From assembly GCA_965153455.1 (NCBI GenBank), contig OZ234502.1, positions 3,513,267 to 3,577,266 of the forward strand: a stretch of DNA of 64,000 bases. The letters run 5' to 3'. Shown one piece after another: positions 17,146 to 28,536 of the stretch. The DNA comes from Sphagnum compactum (taxonomy: Eukaryota; Bryophyta; Sphagnopsida; Sphagnales). Positions within the stretch are counted from its first letter, which is position 1. Each line of letters begins with the position of its first letter. The translations under genes were made by a program, and so were the position numbers. The notes below the pieces were generated by a model. The model ran no database searches. It was not told the DNA's origin and saw nothing but the letters and a program-made list of their open reading frames with translations.

Positions 17146-18407
17146 GCAGATACAAATGCTATTCAACTCAGAGCTGAGGAAAACTTACCTCCCCGAAACC
17201 AAGCTCAAGAAATTGCATCTCCTCTGACCCAGTCCCCAGATCAGGAACCCTCCAGTCACTAAATTACTGAATTAGTGATAGAGAATCAGTTTCCTCATAA
17301 AAAGCAATACAAATGTCTGACAACAGGAGCAGGATACAAATCTCAACCATCATCACCACATGAGCCTTCACTGAGAAACAAGCCATGAACTCACAAGTGG
17401 GAGCTAAATTCACCAATTTGCCAAGGAGGAGGATGCAGCAAGAACTGGAGTTGCACATGCTGCAGTTGGCACTCAAGACCACTACTGACAAGGCATCAGA
17501 AGAGACTAAACACTCCTAATCCTGCATCTCCCAATACAGAGAGGAGAAAAGCTCTCCTAGAGTTCAATCTCAGATTAATCAAACATCACACATGTGATGA
17601 TCTTGCAAGTATGCGTTTCCTCCCCTCCCATGGTTTACTTGAAACATAAATATCTGCAGCAACTTGCCGAATTGTTCCTTCTTGTATATCTCTCCTTCAG
17701 AAGCCTTGAACAAGATTTGGCAGTGTTTTCCTATAATGATTCTGTGATTCTTATAGATCTAGAATGGAGGAATAGAGCAAGAGGATCATAAGAGTGCATT
17801 TCATGCACTTTGAAGCTGATTTTGTCAGAGAGAAATTGACCAGTATAGGAGACATAAGCAATCATGTTGACCTCGTTAATGCTCATGCTGGCACTCCACC
17901 CTCACATACACAAGCATCTAAACAGTTCTAGACTCGACTGAGGACTACAGTTTGCAAAACTACTGTTGACAAATTTGATGTTGAAGAGTCTCTTCTCAGT
18001 GAATTTGGGCCTTGATCCAGCATACAGAACTCTGAACTTTCCTGAATGTCCTGTAAAATCTGGAGCACATATTGTGAGATCTTTTTGAGTGTCTTACAAC
18101 TTGTGTGCCACATTTGTCATGAGTCTAGAGCAGTTATATGGAAGTTCATGTGAGAAACACTTGCATAGTACACTGTTGACCACTGTTCATGATGTTCCAT
18201 TCAAACTAGGAGAATGGCATCTCCCAGTGGGGACCACTACTTTGGTGAGCCCATATCTTCTTCTCAGGGTCTTACATGCTGGCTTCTGTGAGTCATCCTG
18301 TTCCACAAAAATAAAGCAGAAAACACAGAGTCCTGTGTGTTGCAGTCTAAGTGTGTTGAAAAGAAGCATTGGTTTGCGATGGGTCGTTCCAATATCAATG
18401 CAATCTC

Positions 18408-19092
18408 CAATGCAACCACCTTTATAATGACGCCCATTTTAGTCACATTCTTGTTTGTGTCACACAATTTTTTTTGGTAACCAATCTGTTTTTAGTAAGA
18501 AACACCATTTTTTAGAGTCACTATCACACATTAATAGCACAAAATATTTGCAAAGTTTTTTTTTGTAAATGTGACTATAATGGGGAAAATTTAAGACAAA
18601 TATTAAGGTTTTGTAAATTGTAGTTTCCTTTGGCAATGTTAGTGTTGCTTTGTGTTCAAGTTGAACAACAACAATGGATCTAGTTGAAGAGGGAAAAAAA
18701 CAAACCATCTAGTGTAGACAAGCAAAAAATATGTGAACTTGTTAAAAAAGCAGAAAATTTTAATTAAAAAATATCTAATTGACAAGTGACACAAACTAAT
18801 AGTTAAGGAGCTCAAACTCAATATAAATTGTGACATTAAGCATGCAAAAATCACAACCTTCTTCAAGTCTTATAATGCATTGTAAAGCTTAGTATAACCC
18901 ACGTAGGAAATTTAAATAATTGGCACCCATATTCTAACATAAAAGGGTTGTTTTGTAAGGTTTTTTTTTTGTTTATAGTCACAATCTTGTAAGGATTTAT
19001 ATGGAATGCGATTATATATGTTTAAATCACAATTTGTTAGTGTCACAAAAAAAAGTGATCACCAAAGGTGTGATTATAAAGGGGGTTTATTG
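18408..19092. mobile_element. non-autonomous TIR element with subterminal GTCAC motifs
   Basis: The two ends are imperfect inverted repeats about 26 bases long: the left reads CAATGCAACCACCTTTATAA and the right, reversed, reads CAATAAACCCCCTTTATAAT. Inside, GTCAC or GTGAC occurs many times, concentrated toward both ends in inverted orientation, which is typical of transposase-bound subterminal repeats of CACTA, hAT or MULE elements. There is no transposase frame. A target duplication could not be assigned, so the superfamily is open and the exact ends may be off by a few bases. Confidence 0.5.
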
Positions 19093-19290
19093 TAATTTCC
19101 TTTTGATTGATCTCTTTGTTTGGGAAATTACATTGGAGTTTAAACCATCAAATGACTACTTGGTGGTGATGTCAAGGAGCACATGTTGATAGCTACTCCA
19201 AGGGAAGTTAATTCCATTTTATTTTTCCAAATGGCATGTAAAAAAAAAAGGGCGTGCAACCTCATTGGAAAAAATATAGTTTATAATATT

Positions 19291-19412
19291 GCTTAGAATT
19301 GGATTATGAAAATAAATTTTCTCATTTTTATTTTTAACATTCTATAATGATAGAGAATATCAAAAAAATACCATGTGTTCCACAAAATATACAAATATTA
19401 AGTTCTGCTAAT
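19291..19412. repeat. dispersed repeat family B, copy 2
   Basis: Second copy of the family seen at 16996-17145, without the microsatellite. It begins about 200 bases right of the TIR element at 18408-19092. Confidence 0.5.
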
Positions 19413-21152
19413 GTAACTTTTAACCATTTGGTAGCCTTGGTATAATTGCATAGGCATTTTTGTGATGTTTTAGGTCTCATTGGTACAATTATATCTATTT
19501 TCAACTATATTCTATTACATATTTCATCAAAAAATGTGGTGAAAACAAGATTTGATACTCATAGCTCCAAAGTCTATCGAAATTGGAAGTGATAACATCT
19601 TGTTCTTGAATGACTATAGGTCCTAATCACAATAATCCCTCTCTCATTTTAACAAACCATACATTATTCACTAGTTCCCCTTACCGGTCCCTAACTTTTC
19701 ATGTGAATGTGGGGCCCCAACTTTACACTTTACTGAACCCCCTTGATCATGCACATGTAGAACGTTTTTCCCTTTCCATTTTATGAGCTTTTTCAATTGC
19801 ACATGATCAAACCCCTAACATACATTTATCTCCTCAACACATTTGCAACTTTCATCCAATTTTTTTTGCCCCACTTGTTGGCATCAATTTACCAATCGAG
19901 GGTTAGCTTGTCATCAACATTCTTGTTAAACACTCAATTCATTTAATTCAAACCCCCATGACCATCCCAACTCAATACTTTCCCTTGTTCCCACCCTGCT
20001 TACATTAACATAAATTTGAGTTTCAGCTTTGGATGTCTTCAGGTCCTTTCATTGTCCTCAATTATACAATCGTATCCTTGCCATTCTACGACATGATGTA
20101 CAAGTGATGTTTTGTTTTCCATTGGATAAGTTATCGCAAGGGATCTATCAATAAAGTTTTGTAAGGTTGCATCATCATCATTTCAATGTCTCCATACCAA
20201 AAGGAACATCAACACTTATACCAAGAGCAAGGATTACTTTTGCCACCAAAGAGCCCAGGTGAACTTGGAATTACCTCCAAGCCAACACCCAAGAGGTCAA
20301 CAATCAAGAAAAGGAAGTTACAAGAGATTGATTGTGCTTGAAGGCATGGCTTTACCTCTTGATGCACATCTAGGGTTTAAAGTCCACAAATTTTGAGGTT
20401 ATGCTTATGTTTTTGTTTCCCATGAGCAAAACCGGTTTATTTTCTCCTTTCCCCTTACTTTGTTGGGCCCTGCTCCCAGAGGCACAAGGACTACCGCATT
20501 GGATCCAGCTTTTGGAAGTTTTACTTTGTTAGAACCAGTTTTACATTAGATGAACTGGTTTTTTTGGTGAAATTGTTTAGAGTGTTTAAAAGAGGAGGAC
20601 CTCTTTAAAGGACACCTAACCTAGAAGAATTTTCACCTATTGCAAGATCACATCTCAAAATAGAGATTGCCTACACATGTTATAACATCATGGACACCCT
20701 TTGCCTATAAAATATGCGGCAAATAAAGAGAGGAGGGCCTCCTAAGCAGGTAGGCACTGGGCAGATTCATTTATAAGTAAATAGGTATGATTCATTTGAT
20801 TTGAGAGAAGAGGGAGCACCTTTCGTGTAATGTGCCATCCTCTACTGAGACATAACTTTTATGGGAGGCATAAAGCACCTTCCACATACATAAGAAACTT
20901 TTTTGTTAGTTTTGTATGTGTTGGGTAAAGCCTGAAGCTATGGGATTTACAAGAAAACTTTACTAGAATAAGGGCCTGCATGAAGTGGAGCCAAGGTACT
21001 TGGAAGAGAGCCAAGTGCGGGCCAGATTTTAGTAAAGCTTGCAATTTGAGGCCTTTCCGGAGTGTGAAGACCTGCACCAATTTTTTTGAAAATTTCCCAT
21101 GATACCCAGAAGATATCCATTGGGGTTTATGAGGGAAAGAGAATGAAAATGG
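19413..21152. other. AT-rich intergenic stretch
   Basis: No gene or transposon was recognised. A motif TGTAATGTGCC followed by TCC and CTAC occurs near 20826 and again near 21257, each followed 25-40 bases later by TTTATGGG. This suggests a diverged direct duplication of about 60 bases with a spacing of about 430. Confidence 0.4.
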
Positions 21153-21226
21153 GTGTTTTGAAAAATGAAATGCCATAAGCAGGCAATACATTCAAAATGT
21201 TTATGGCATTTCATTTTTCAAAACAC
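21153..21226. repeat. perfect 26-bp inverted repeat (hairpin)
   Basis: The arms at 21153-21178 and 21201-21226 are exact reverse complements (26 of 26), beginning GTGTTTTGAAAAATG, with a 22-base loop. Pairing fades outside the arms. Such a long perfect stem in otherwise decayed DNA implies either a recent inverted duplication or a structure kept by selection. Confidence 0.9.
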
Positions 21227-21661
21227 TTATCCTTCATAGAGGAAAATTTTGAGCCTGTAATGTGCCCTCCCACTACACTATCAAAATAGATGTAAGTCTT
21301 TATGGGTTCCCAAGTCCCACATGCAAGTTGAAGCTAAAAATGTTAAATTGGCCAAAGGTCTTAAATGTAGCCAGTACCAAAAGTATTACTTTGATTTTTT
21401 TCCCTACTCTGTTTTTTGCCCCATAAATTTATCATCTCGTGATGCCTAGACATGTTTATCAATACTCAAGCACATGTTTTTCTCGTAACCTACCATGTCT
21501 TACACTCATAGCCTCACATAACATGCCAAGTAACATGTTTTGTTCCCCTCGAGCATGTAACAAGTACAAAATGAACATAACATGAACCAAAAACATGTCT
21601 AGCATGACAAAGTGAACAAATCATGAGGCAAAGGGGAAACGAGGGGAAAAGTTTGCAGCAA

Positions 21662-22458
21662 TCATATATATTAATTGCCTTGTCTGTCCGTAAGTCTGTG
21701 ACCATTGGACGTAGAGAAAAGTGACGGGAAAAAGATAAGAGACAGGATCGAGCATCGGTCGACGACCGTAGGATGGAGAGCTTTCGACGAAGAGAAAAAT
21801 GTACGTAGCAGTAAAAAGCGCAGCAGCAGTAAAAAGCGCATGGGTGTTAAAATCATTGGCAAATCCATCATTGGCAAAAATATAAAAATAAAAACAAAAT
21901 ATCGACGTAGCTGATAGAAAGTTTGTCCGTCTGTCTGTGACCACTAGACGTAGAGAAAAGTGACGGGAAAAAGATAAAAGACAGGACCGAGCACCGGTCG
22001 ATGACCATAGGATGGAGAGCTTTCAGTGAAGAGAAAAATGTACGCAACAGTAAAAAGCGCATGGGTGTTAAAATCATTAGCAAATCCATCATTGGCAAAA
22101 ATATAAAAATAAAAACAAAATATCGACGTAGCTGACAGAAAGTCTGTCCGTCTGTTTGTGACCACTGGACGCAGAGAAAAGTGATAGGAAAAAGATAAGA
22201 GACAGGACCGAGCATCGGTCGACGACCGTAGGATGGAGAGCTTTCGGCGAAGAGAAAAATGTACGCAGCAGTAAAAAGCGCAGCAGCAGTAAAAAGCGCA
22301 TGGGTGAATGGGGGGGGGATCAACGGGTTAAAGAATCGGAGTGGAAAATGCGAAAGACGAGGGGGGGGGGTCGACGGGGTAAAGAACCGGAGTGGGCAAT
22401 GGGAAGGACCGGGCGGGGGGGAACTCGACGGGTGCATTATGCACTGGGTTCACACTAG
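21662..22458 (+). mobile_element. non-autonomous Helitron-like element with internal tandem repeats
   Basis: Starts with TC followed by ATATATATTAATT and ends with CTAG. The palindrome GTGCATTATGCAC (22432-22444) ends exactly 10 bases before the CTAG. The left neighbour is A and the right neighbour is T, as expected for insertion into an AT dinucleotide without target duplication. Inside are three tandem units beginning GTCTGTCCG or similar (21682, 21921, 22142). Units one and three carry an extra 18-base CAGCAGCAGTAAAAAGCG block. Then come three roughly 60-base GC-rich units containing runs of seven to nine G. CpG is far more frequent than in the flanks, which suggests a relatively recent arrival. 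Long frames on the reverse strand follow the repeats and are not taken as genes. Confidence 0.7.
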
Positions 22459-23220
22459 TACTTTTGGTACTAGCTACATTTAAGACCTTTGGTCAATTTA
22501 ACATTTTACGGATTTCACCAGGGGTCTAATCCTTCAAGCTCATGGCAATAAAATGTTTATCCTTCAAACACAAAGGACAACAATTCAATGAATCCCTCAA
22601 TCTTAAATGTGGTTTTAAAAATGGTTCTTTCAATATTTAATTAATTATTGAATCACATTTATATTTAACATTCTTTTTCACCTTTGGAAAACTCAGCATG
22701 TAAATGTCAAAAGTGCATTCTAGTGTCGGGTGGTTCTTTGTTTTTTCAAAGAACTGGCAACTCAGGGTAGTTGGCTTTTGAGAATTTACATAATCGGTTA
22801 GTTTTGGTTCTTCCCAAAAAAAGGTTTTATAAAATCAATCAATTCTAGTTCCTTAAAAATTAAAGATTTGTAAGAATTGGCCAATTCGAGGGGTTTAGAA
22901 GATTGGAAGAGTGATTTTCTTGACCGGTTTTTGGAGATCAAACTTGATATTAGAAGAAATGGTTCTCAAGCAAAGCCCTTGACTTAGTTACATCTATTTG
23001 GTTTTTAGATCGATGGGGCGATTTTTTGTTCTGGTTTTTTGAAGAAACCTAACCAATTATAGTCTTGGTTCTTAGGCAAAGCACCTAATTGGTTGCATTG
23101 TTCCAATTATTATATAAGCCAAATCTAGTTATTTCAATTGTGAGCCTCTGATTGTAATATGAATTTTTTTTAATGTGCACATATGCTATAGAGACTTATG
23201 AAATGAGCCAAGTTTAATTT
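22459..23220. other. AT-rich intergenic stretch
   Basis: No gene or mobile element was recognised. The first bases right of the Helitron-like end can form a small hairpin (TAGTAC and GTACTA around a TTTTG loop). Confidence 0.4.
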
Positions 23221-23710
23221 TTTTTTAAAAGTAAAAGGAACAATGTAATGTTCTCAATTCTCAAGTCTTTCAACAAAACATTGAAACTATATATTCCTTT
23301 GAAATCAACGATGGACAACAAATAACAAGAATATCTCAAATGCATTTTCATTCAACCAAGGCATTACAAAGGCCTCTAAAATCAACTAGGTTTCTAGTTT
23401 TTTAAAAGTAAAAAGAACAACACAATCTTCTCAATTCTCACTTTTAACAAGGCACTAAAACTACATATTCCTTTGAAATTAGCGATGGACAATAAATAAT
23501 AAGAATAGCTCAAATGCATTTCCATTCAACCAAAACACTACAAAGACCTTTAAAATCAACTAGGTTTTAGTTTTTGTGAAGGTAAAAAGAACAAAAAAAA
23601 TGTTTTCAATTCTCACTCTCAATAAGGCACTAATATTATATATTCCTATGAAATTAGCCATGAACAACAAATTAAAAAATGGCTCAAATGCAAAGTCAAA
23701 AGGCTCAAAA
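23221..23710. repeat. diverged tandem array, unit about 175 bp, three copies
   Basis: The landmark AGTAAAA-GAACAA recurs at about 23231, 23408 and 23582. Each unit continues with TCTCAATTCTCA, CATATTCCTTTGAAAT, GATGGACAA and CTCAAATGCA in the same order. The copies have drifted by base changes and small indels. No coding potential is evident. Confidence 0.8.
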
Positions 23711-24028
23711 CACCCACCCCTAGATCATAGGGCCACTCTTTTTATTAACAAAAATCATTTAATCAAGGTGGTTAGTTTGTAATCAACACCTATGGAATGT
23801 AGTGAAGATTCCAACAATTGATAAAATCCTTTGTCTTGATTTGGTTTGTTGGAATTGCAAGAATATGCTAAGCCAATGAAACTATAATAAAAAACTTATC
23901 CTCCTCTACATGCCACTAAGACAATGCACACTTGCAACTATCCACATCAACATGATAAACGACAAAAGGAATCAAGCTTTGTGCCCTAAATTGGTTCAAA
24001 GCTTTTACACTATTTTGCTGCACAATAA

Positions 24029-24480
24029 AAAGAATGTTTCAGTGCAAAATGGCAGTGAGCAAATTCAAAAAATTAGACACTTAAAACTTAAACCTAGACT
24101 TAAATCAAGAATTCCAATAGACGTGTCATAAAAGAATCTTGGTTCAGTCATAGATCACTACAACAAAAGGTGTCCTTGTATGTCAAGTGATTTCATTGGA
24201 GTATGAGTGAATTCACTGGTTATATAGTGAACGAGACCTAATGAGGAAGCAGTGAATTCATTGGTCTAGTGAACATGGACTAGTAAACTGCACCCACATT
24301 TTGTAGTAGTGGATACAACCTTATCAGAGGGTTTGTAAAACAAAAATGTTTCAATATAGAATGATAATGAGCAAATAGAAAAATATTTGACATTTGAAAT
24401 TAAAACCTAGGCCTAAATCAAGAACTACAAATAGACATGACATGTGAGAATCTTGGTTCAGTCATGGACATAACCTTTTT
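24029..24480. repeat. two-copy tandem duplication, unit about 153 bp, interrupted by a MITE
   Basis: Copy one (from about 24029) and copy two (from about 24341) share ATGTTTCA, TGAGCAAAT, CCTAG-CTAAATCAAGAA, and GAATCTTGGTTCAGTCAT. The distance between copies is 312 bases, of which 159 are explained by the inserted element at 24156-24311 plus its target duplication. Confidence 0.8.
24156..24311. mobile_element. CACTA-type MITE, 156 bp
   Basis: Left end CACTACAACAAAAGGTG; right end, reversed, CACTACTACAAAATGTG. It is flanked on both sides by the 3-base duplication GAT (24153-24155 and 24312-24314), the size expected of CACTA/En-Spm elements. The neighbouring tandem copy near 24465 has the uninterrupted sequence CAGTCATGGACATAACC where this copy has CAGTCATAGAT, element, GATACAACC, so it serves as an empty-site control. 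There is no coding capacity, so it would need a transposase in trans. Confidence 0.88.
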
Positions 24481-25149
24481 AAATCGTTTGCACTTCATAG
24501 AATTAGGGTGCAGGCCTTTGTTTAGTTGACTAATTTTTTCACCATGTCCATGACCACCCTACAAAGGGCAACATCCAACCTAGATGGGTGCAAATATGAA
24601 TTAAGGAGCCAATGACGCTAACTAAACATTGGTTTCTAAGGACTCAAGGTAGATCACAGGCAACATGTGTCGTTCATTTATTCATCTAATTTAAAAAATC
24701 GAACATGGATATCGTGTCCAAATTTGAAAAGAATTGTCTCTCGGGTGCGCGGTCTAGTCTATTCATGCGTGTAGGTAATCTACACTTAATCTCACAGTCG
24801 TTGCCTTGGAAGTTGGAGGGCATCATTGTCCTTCTCTTCTATTTTTTTCGTTTTGCTGAAGCAACAACTATTGTCAAGCGCACAAACGTAGCTTTTCCCA
24901 AACACTCCATTTTTCACTTGTAATTGCCTCCCATGTTCCATAGTTGTGTTTAAAGGGTTTAGGGTTTAAGATAAAACTTGATCGAGGAATTTTTCAAGGT
25001 CAGATCGTGAAGGATAGTTTACAAGTTCTTTGTTGGGAACACCACCCCCAAGCTTCTTGGTTTGGGATTTCAACAAAAGTTTTTGTATTTATCTTCGCCT
25101 TGCCTTCGTACTTTCATTCTCTGCCCATTTTATTTTGTGAAGTTTTGTA

Positions 25150-26030
25150 GCTTGCTCTTTCTTCAAGGGAAGATATCTAAATTCTTATGTGCAGGTGAAC
25201 TAAGTATTGATTATAATGGTGACATTTTGCCAAACCTTTACGTTGTGAAGGACCTTCAAGCTAAGGTTCAAGTTTTGTTCCTATTTCTGGTTGTTTTGTT
25301 TGGTTGCTACAATAAGCTCTAGATTAGGTCAAAAGTTTGAGTTTAATTCATGTCCAATTGATTAGAAATATGTCTTGAACTAGATTGTGTTCGAAAGGAC
25401 TACAATATTGGCCTCACCTTTGTGTTGAAATCATTATATACTAACTATTGTATTGTTACAATTTTGCGACTTTTTTTTTCTTCAAGGGAAAACATCCATT
25501 ATTATGTGCAAGTGAGTTGGGTTTTGTCTCCAAGTGTTTGTTAAGGTGGCAACATTCTCTTGGTCTACTTTGTGAAAGACACTCAAGGTAAGGCTCAAGT
25601 TCTCAAGATTCATATTTTTAGTTTTTTTGGTTGGTTACGACAATATGACCTATATAAGGTCAAAAGTTCAAGTTTAATCCATGTCCAACTGCTTAAAAAC
25701 CTATCCCGGGTTCTTGTGTTCTAAAGGAGTTCATTGATGGCCTCGTCTTTGTATTTTCAATTGTGTCTCCAAGTATTGATTATGAGCTAGCAACATTCTA
25801 TTGTAGTAAGGTCTACATTTTAGGTCAAAACTACGAGTTCAATCCATGTCCAGCTCCATAGAAACCTATCCCAAGCTCTTGTATTTTGAAGGAACACATT
25901 GTTGGCCTTGCCTTTGTACTTACATCCTTTGCTCACTTTTTGTACTATAACATATGTGCAAGTGAAATGAGTTTTGTTTCCAAATATTGGGCTCTTGTGT
26001 TCTGAAGGAGCACAATTTTTTTGTCCTCTT
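25150..26030. repeat. diverged tandem array, unit about 325 bp, two to three copies
   Basis: CTTCAAGGGAA recurs at about 25162 and 25483. AGGTCAAAAGTTNNAGTTTAAT-CATGTCCAA recurs at about 25325 and 25657, with a shortened third copy at about 25820. TATGTGCA-GTGAA, CAACATTCT and GGCCT also recur in order. The last unit lacks roughly half its length. Confidence 0.75.
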
Positions 26031-26311
26031 GTTTTGTTTTTGCAACATTATTCATCTACTAAAGTACTTACAAAGTGTTGCACTACCAACCAAAATTTTG
26101 TTTATAAGTTTTTTGGAGTAGAACTTTTATCTTGTAGCCATGACATGAGCTAATTAACTTGTCCAATTTTTTTGACTTGTGTTTTTGTAGCACTTAATTA
26201 GCTAGCTTCTGGTAGGACCATTACAATTGGAGCACACCTATACAACATCAAGTAGCATTTGCACTACATGAGGTACCAAAATAAACAACATTCTTTTGAT
26301 CCATTTCATTC

Positions 26312-26797
26312 TTGGGTTTTTTTAATTTGGTTTCAAATGTTGGGATTCATGCTTTTAATTCTATAATAGGGTTTAGGAAGGTAATATTGTTGATCATGTT
26401 GAAGGGGGGTAGTGTGCATAGGTCAAGGTCACAAAAGTGTATCATTAAGGCAGTTTGGGAGACCCTCGGTCGGTCAAGATATGGTGATGAAAAATTGGCA
26501 TGGGATGGAGAGGAAAGTAATGATGAAATTTTCTACACGGCACCACAAAGCCCTATGAAAGAAGAGTCTAGCAACAATGGGGAATCTAATGGTCAAACTC
26601 ATTTAAAAGTGAATGGCTATGTGCATTTTGTGATTGTGAAACAATTATTAGAGCTTGAGAACATTCACCATCCATCTCACGAATTTTGTACACCTGAGCA
26701 AATGGCAAAAAAACAAAAGTGGGGTTTTAAAAGTGTCATCAAACTAGGGGATAAGCAAAAACAACATGTATTCCCCAATTTTGATGATATCCAATAG
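26312..26797 (+). other. unrecognised open frame, 161 codons
   Basis: One of the longer open frames in the gene-poor interval. It is hydrophilic in its second half, with an acidic segment (DGEESNDEIF) and a basic tail, and has no motif I recognise. It could be a remnant of a transposon protein or a chance frame. Codon use is AT-rich like the surroundings, which favours a relic or chance. Confidence 0.2.
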
Positions 26798-27239
26798 GAA
26801 AGCTAGATGATGCCTAACATTGTTAAGAATGAGAAGAAAACCATTATCTAGGTCTAGACCTCTGTCACATTGAATTAGGGGACATTGTTCCATATTTTTG
26901 TCAACTCTTGAAGTTCAAATTCCAACAACTCAAGATTTTGTATTGCTAATGATAATAGGTATGTTTATATTTGTGTATTCTTCTTGAATTGTCTTTGCAT
27001 TGTTCCACTCATTATTTTTGTTCTAAGCTGATAATGTTGATGGCATGACCTGTTACTAAATTCTTTGAACATCTATAATGTCCATATTTACTTCAATCAT
27101 GTTTGATTGCTTGAATTAGTAATTTTACAATTGTATTATTAACTTGTTTTCTTGTCATCAAGACCATAAAACTAGATACAAATTCAAAATTTGATGGGTC
27201 TTGGTACGATTAGTACCCCTAATCACCACCAAAGTATTC

Positions 27240-28013
27240 TGTTGGAGGATTAGCACCTTTTACTTAAATAGGCAAGTACTTTTTAATGTGTTAATTGCTT
27301 TTGTAAATTAAATTATGTGCACAAGTCATTATATATCTTTCAATTTAATGGTTGATAATTTGCCAAGGATTTTATTATAAGACTAACACCTTGTTGTTCA
27401 AAAGCAGGTACTTTCAAAGTTATCGCCTGGTAGCGCAACTTCCATAAAATAAGTTGTGCTTTGAAATCAAAATGGCCCCTTCACTTCAGTGGTTCTTTGT
27501 TTGCAAAACAACATAAGATTAAGACTATTTCCTTTTTGTTGCCCCCTAGTACTTTGAAAGGTGTGAAGTTGTTTTGGTCAAGCGAGTTGTACTTACAAAT
27601 CACTTTCAAAACCTTTTAATTAGGTGGTTGATTCCTTGCAAAGTACTACACATTAGGACCATTTCCTTTTTGTTGTTCCCTAGTACTTTGAAAGGTGTGA
27701 AGCTTCTTTTGTTAAGCAAATTGTGTCTTACAAGTCACTTAAAACCCTTCAATCAGGTGGTCGATTCATTGCAAAGTACTATAGATTAAGATTGTTTCCT
27801 TTTGTTGTTCCTTGGTAATTTTAAAGGTGTGAAGTTGGTTTTGTTAAGCAACTTGTGCTTATAAATCACTTTGTACCTTCAATTTAGTGGTTGGTTCATT
27901 GCAAAGTACTGCATCAAAGGACTAACAACTTTTATTTCAACATCAGTATTTTCAAAGGTGTTGATCATCTAATTTTTTCAAGCAAGCTAGTGTGCTCACA
28001 ACCACTTTGAACA
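27240..28013. repeat. diverged tandem array, unit about 133 bp, about six copies
   Basis: The clearest three units carry TAGTACTTTGAAAGGTGTGA or a close variant ending at about 27566, 27700 and 27832. Each continues with TTTTG-TAAGCAA, TTGTGCTTACAA, ATCACTT, CAAT-AGGTGGTTGATTC and TTGCAAAGTACTA. More diverged units precede (from about 27380 and 27240) and follow (to about 28013). No frame is conserved between units, so this looks like satellite-type duplication and not coding sequence. Confidence 0.8.
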
Positions 28014-28019
28014 TTGCTC

Positions 28020-28170
28020 CTCCCACCCCACCCCCAAAAATTTAAAAAAAGTCCATCATGAGTGCACACTGAGCCTTTCCATTAACTGCATGAAATTTCT
28101 ATTCCCAAAACGGTTGGTCACCATTTTGGGCCAAAGGCTAATGGCAGGGGCAGAAATTTTGGGGACATAG
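28020..28170. repeat. dispersed repeat family C, copy 1
   Basis: Shares CCATCATGAGT, CTGAGCC-TTCCATT, TGCATGAAATTTCTAT, CACCATTTT-GGCC and GCTAATGGCAGGGGCAGAAA with 30400-30545, and more distantly with 29870-30030. GGGGACATAGTC follows in copies 1 and 2. Confidence 0.85.
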
Positions 28171-28536
28171 TCACCAGGAAGCCAACAGATTGGAATGTCA
28201 AAGTTGGAATGTGCAAAGCCCACAGGGCTGATGATGATGATGATGCAAGCGCAAAAGATGTTTTCCAAGGAAAATGAGTGAAGAGCTTTCTTCTGACAAA
28301 GGACCTGACTGAGGAGGGACCGTAGTTGTCTTGTGATGGCTGTTGGGAGTGTGCCATTGCAATTGTTTAAATCACTCATGATACTCAGGCATGCATCATG
28401 ATGACACATGCAAGCGTCATTTCTATGTGGAATCATTTGAGTCACAATCCATGATGGTATGTGTACTCACAAACCCTACAAATAGCCAGAGTGAAACTAA
28501 CGGCGTACTAATAGGTACCCAGTAGTTAGTACCCAC

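Noticed and set aside
21868-22437. Reverse-strand open frame of 189 codons over the Helitron-like repeat
   Set aside because: It follows the tandem DNA units frame by frame and shows only repeat-derived peptides with no domain; its length is due to the repeat structure.
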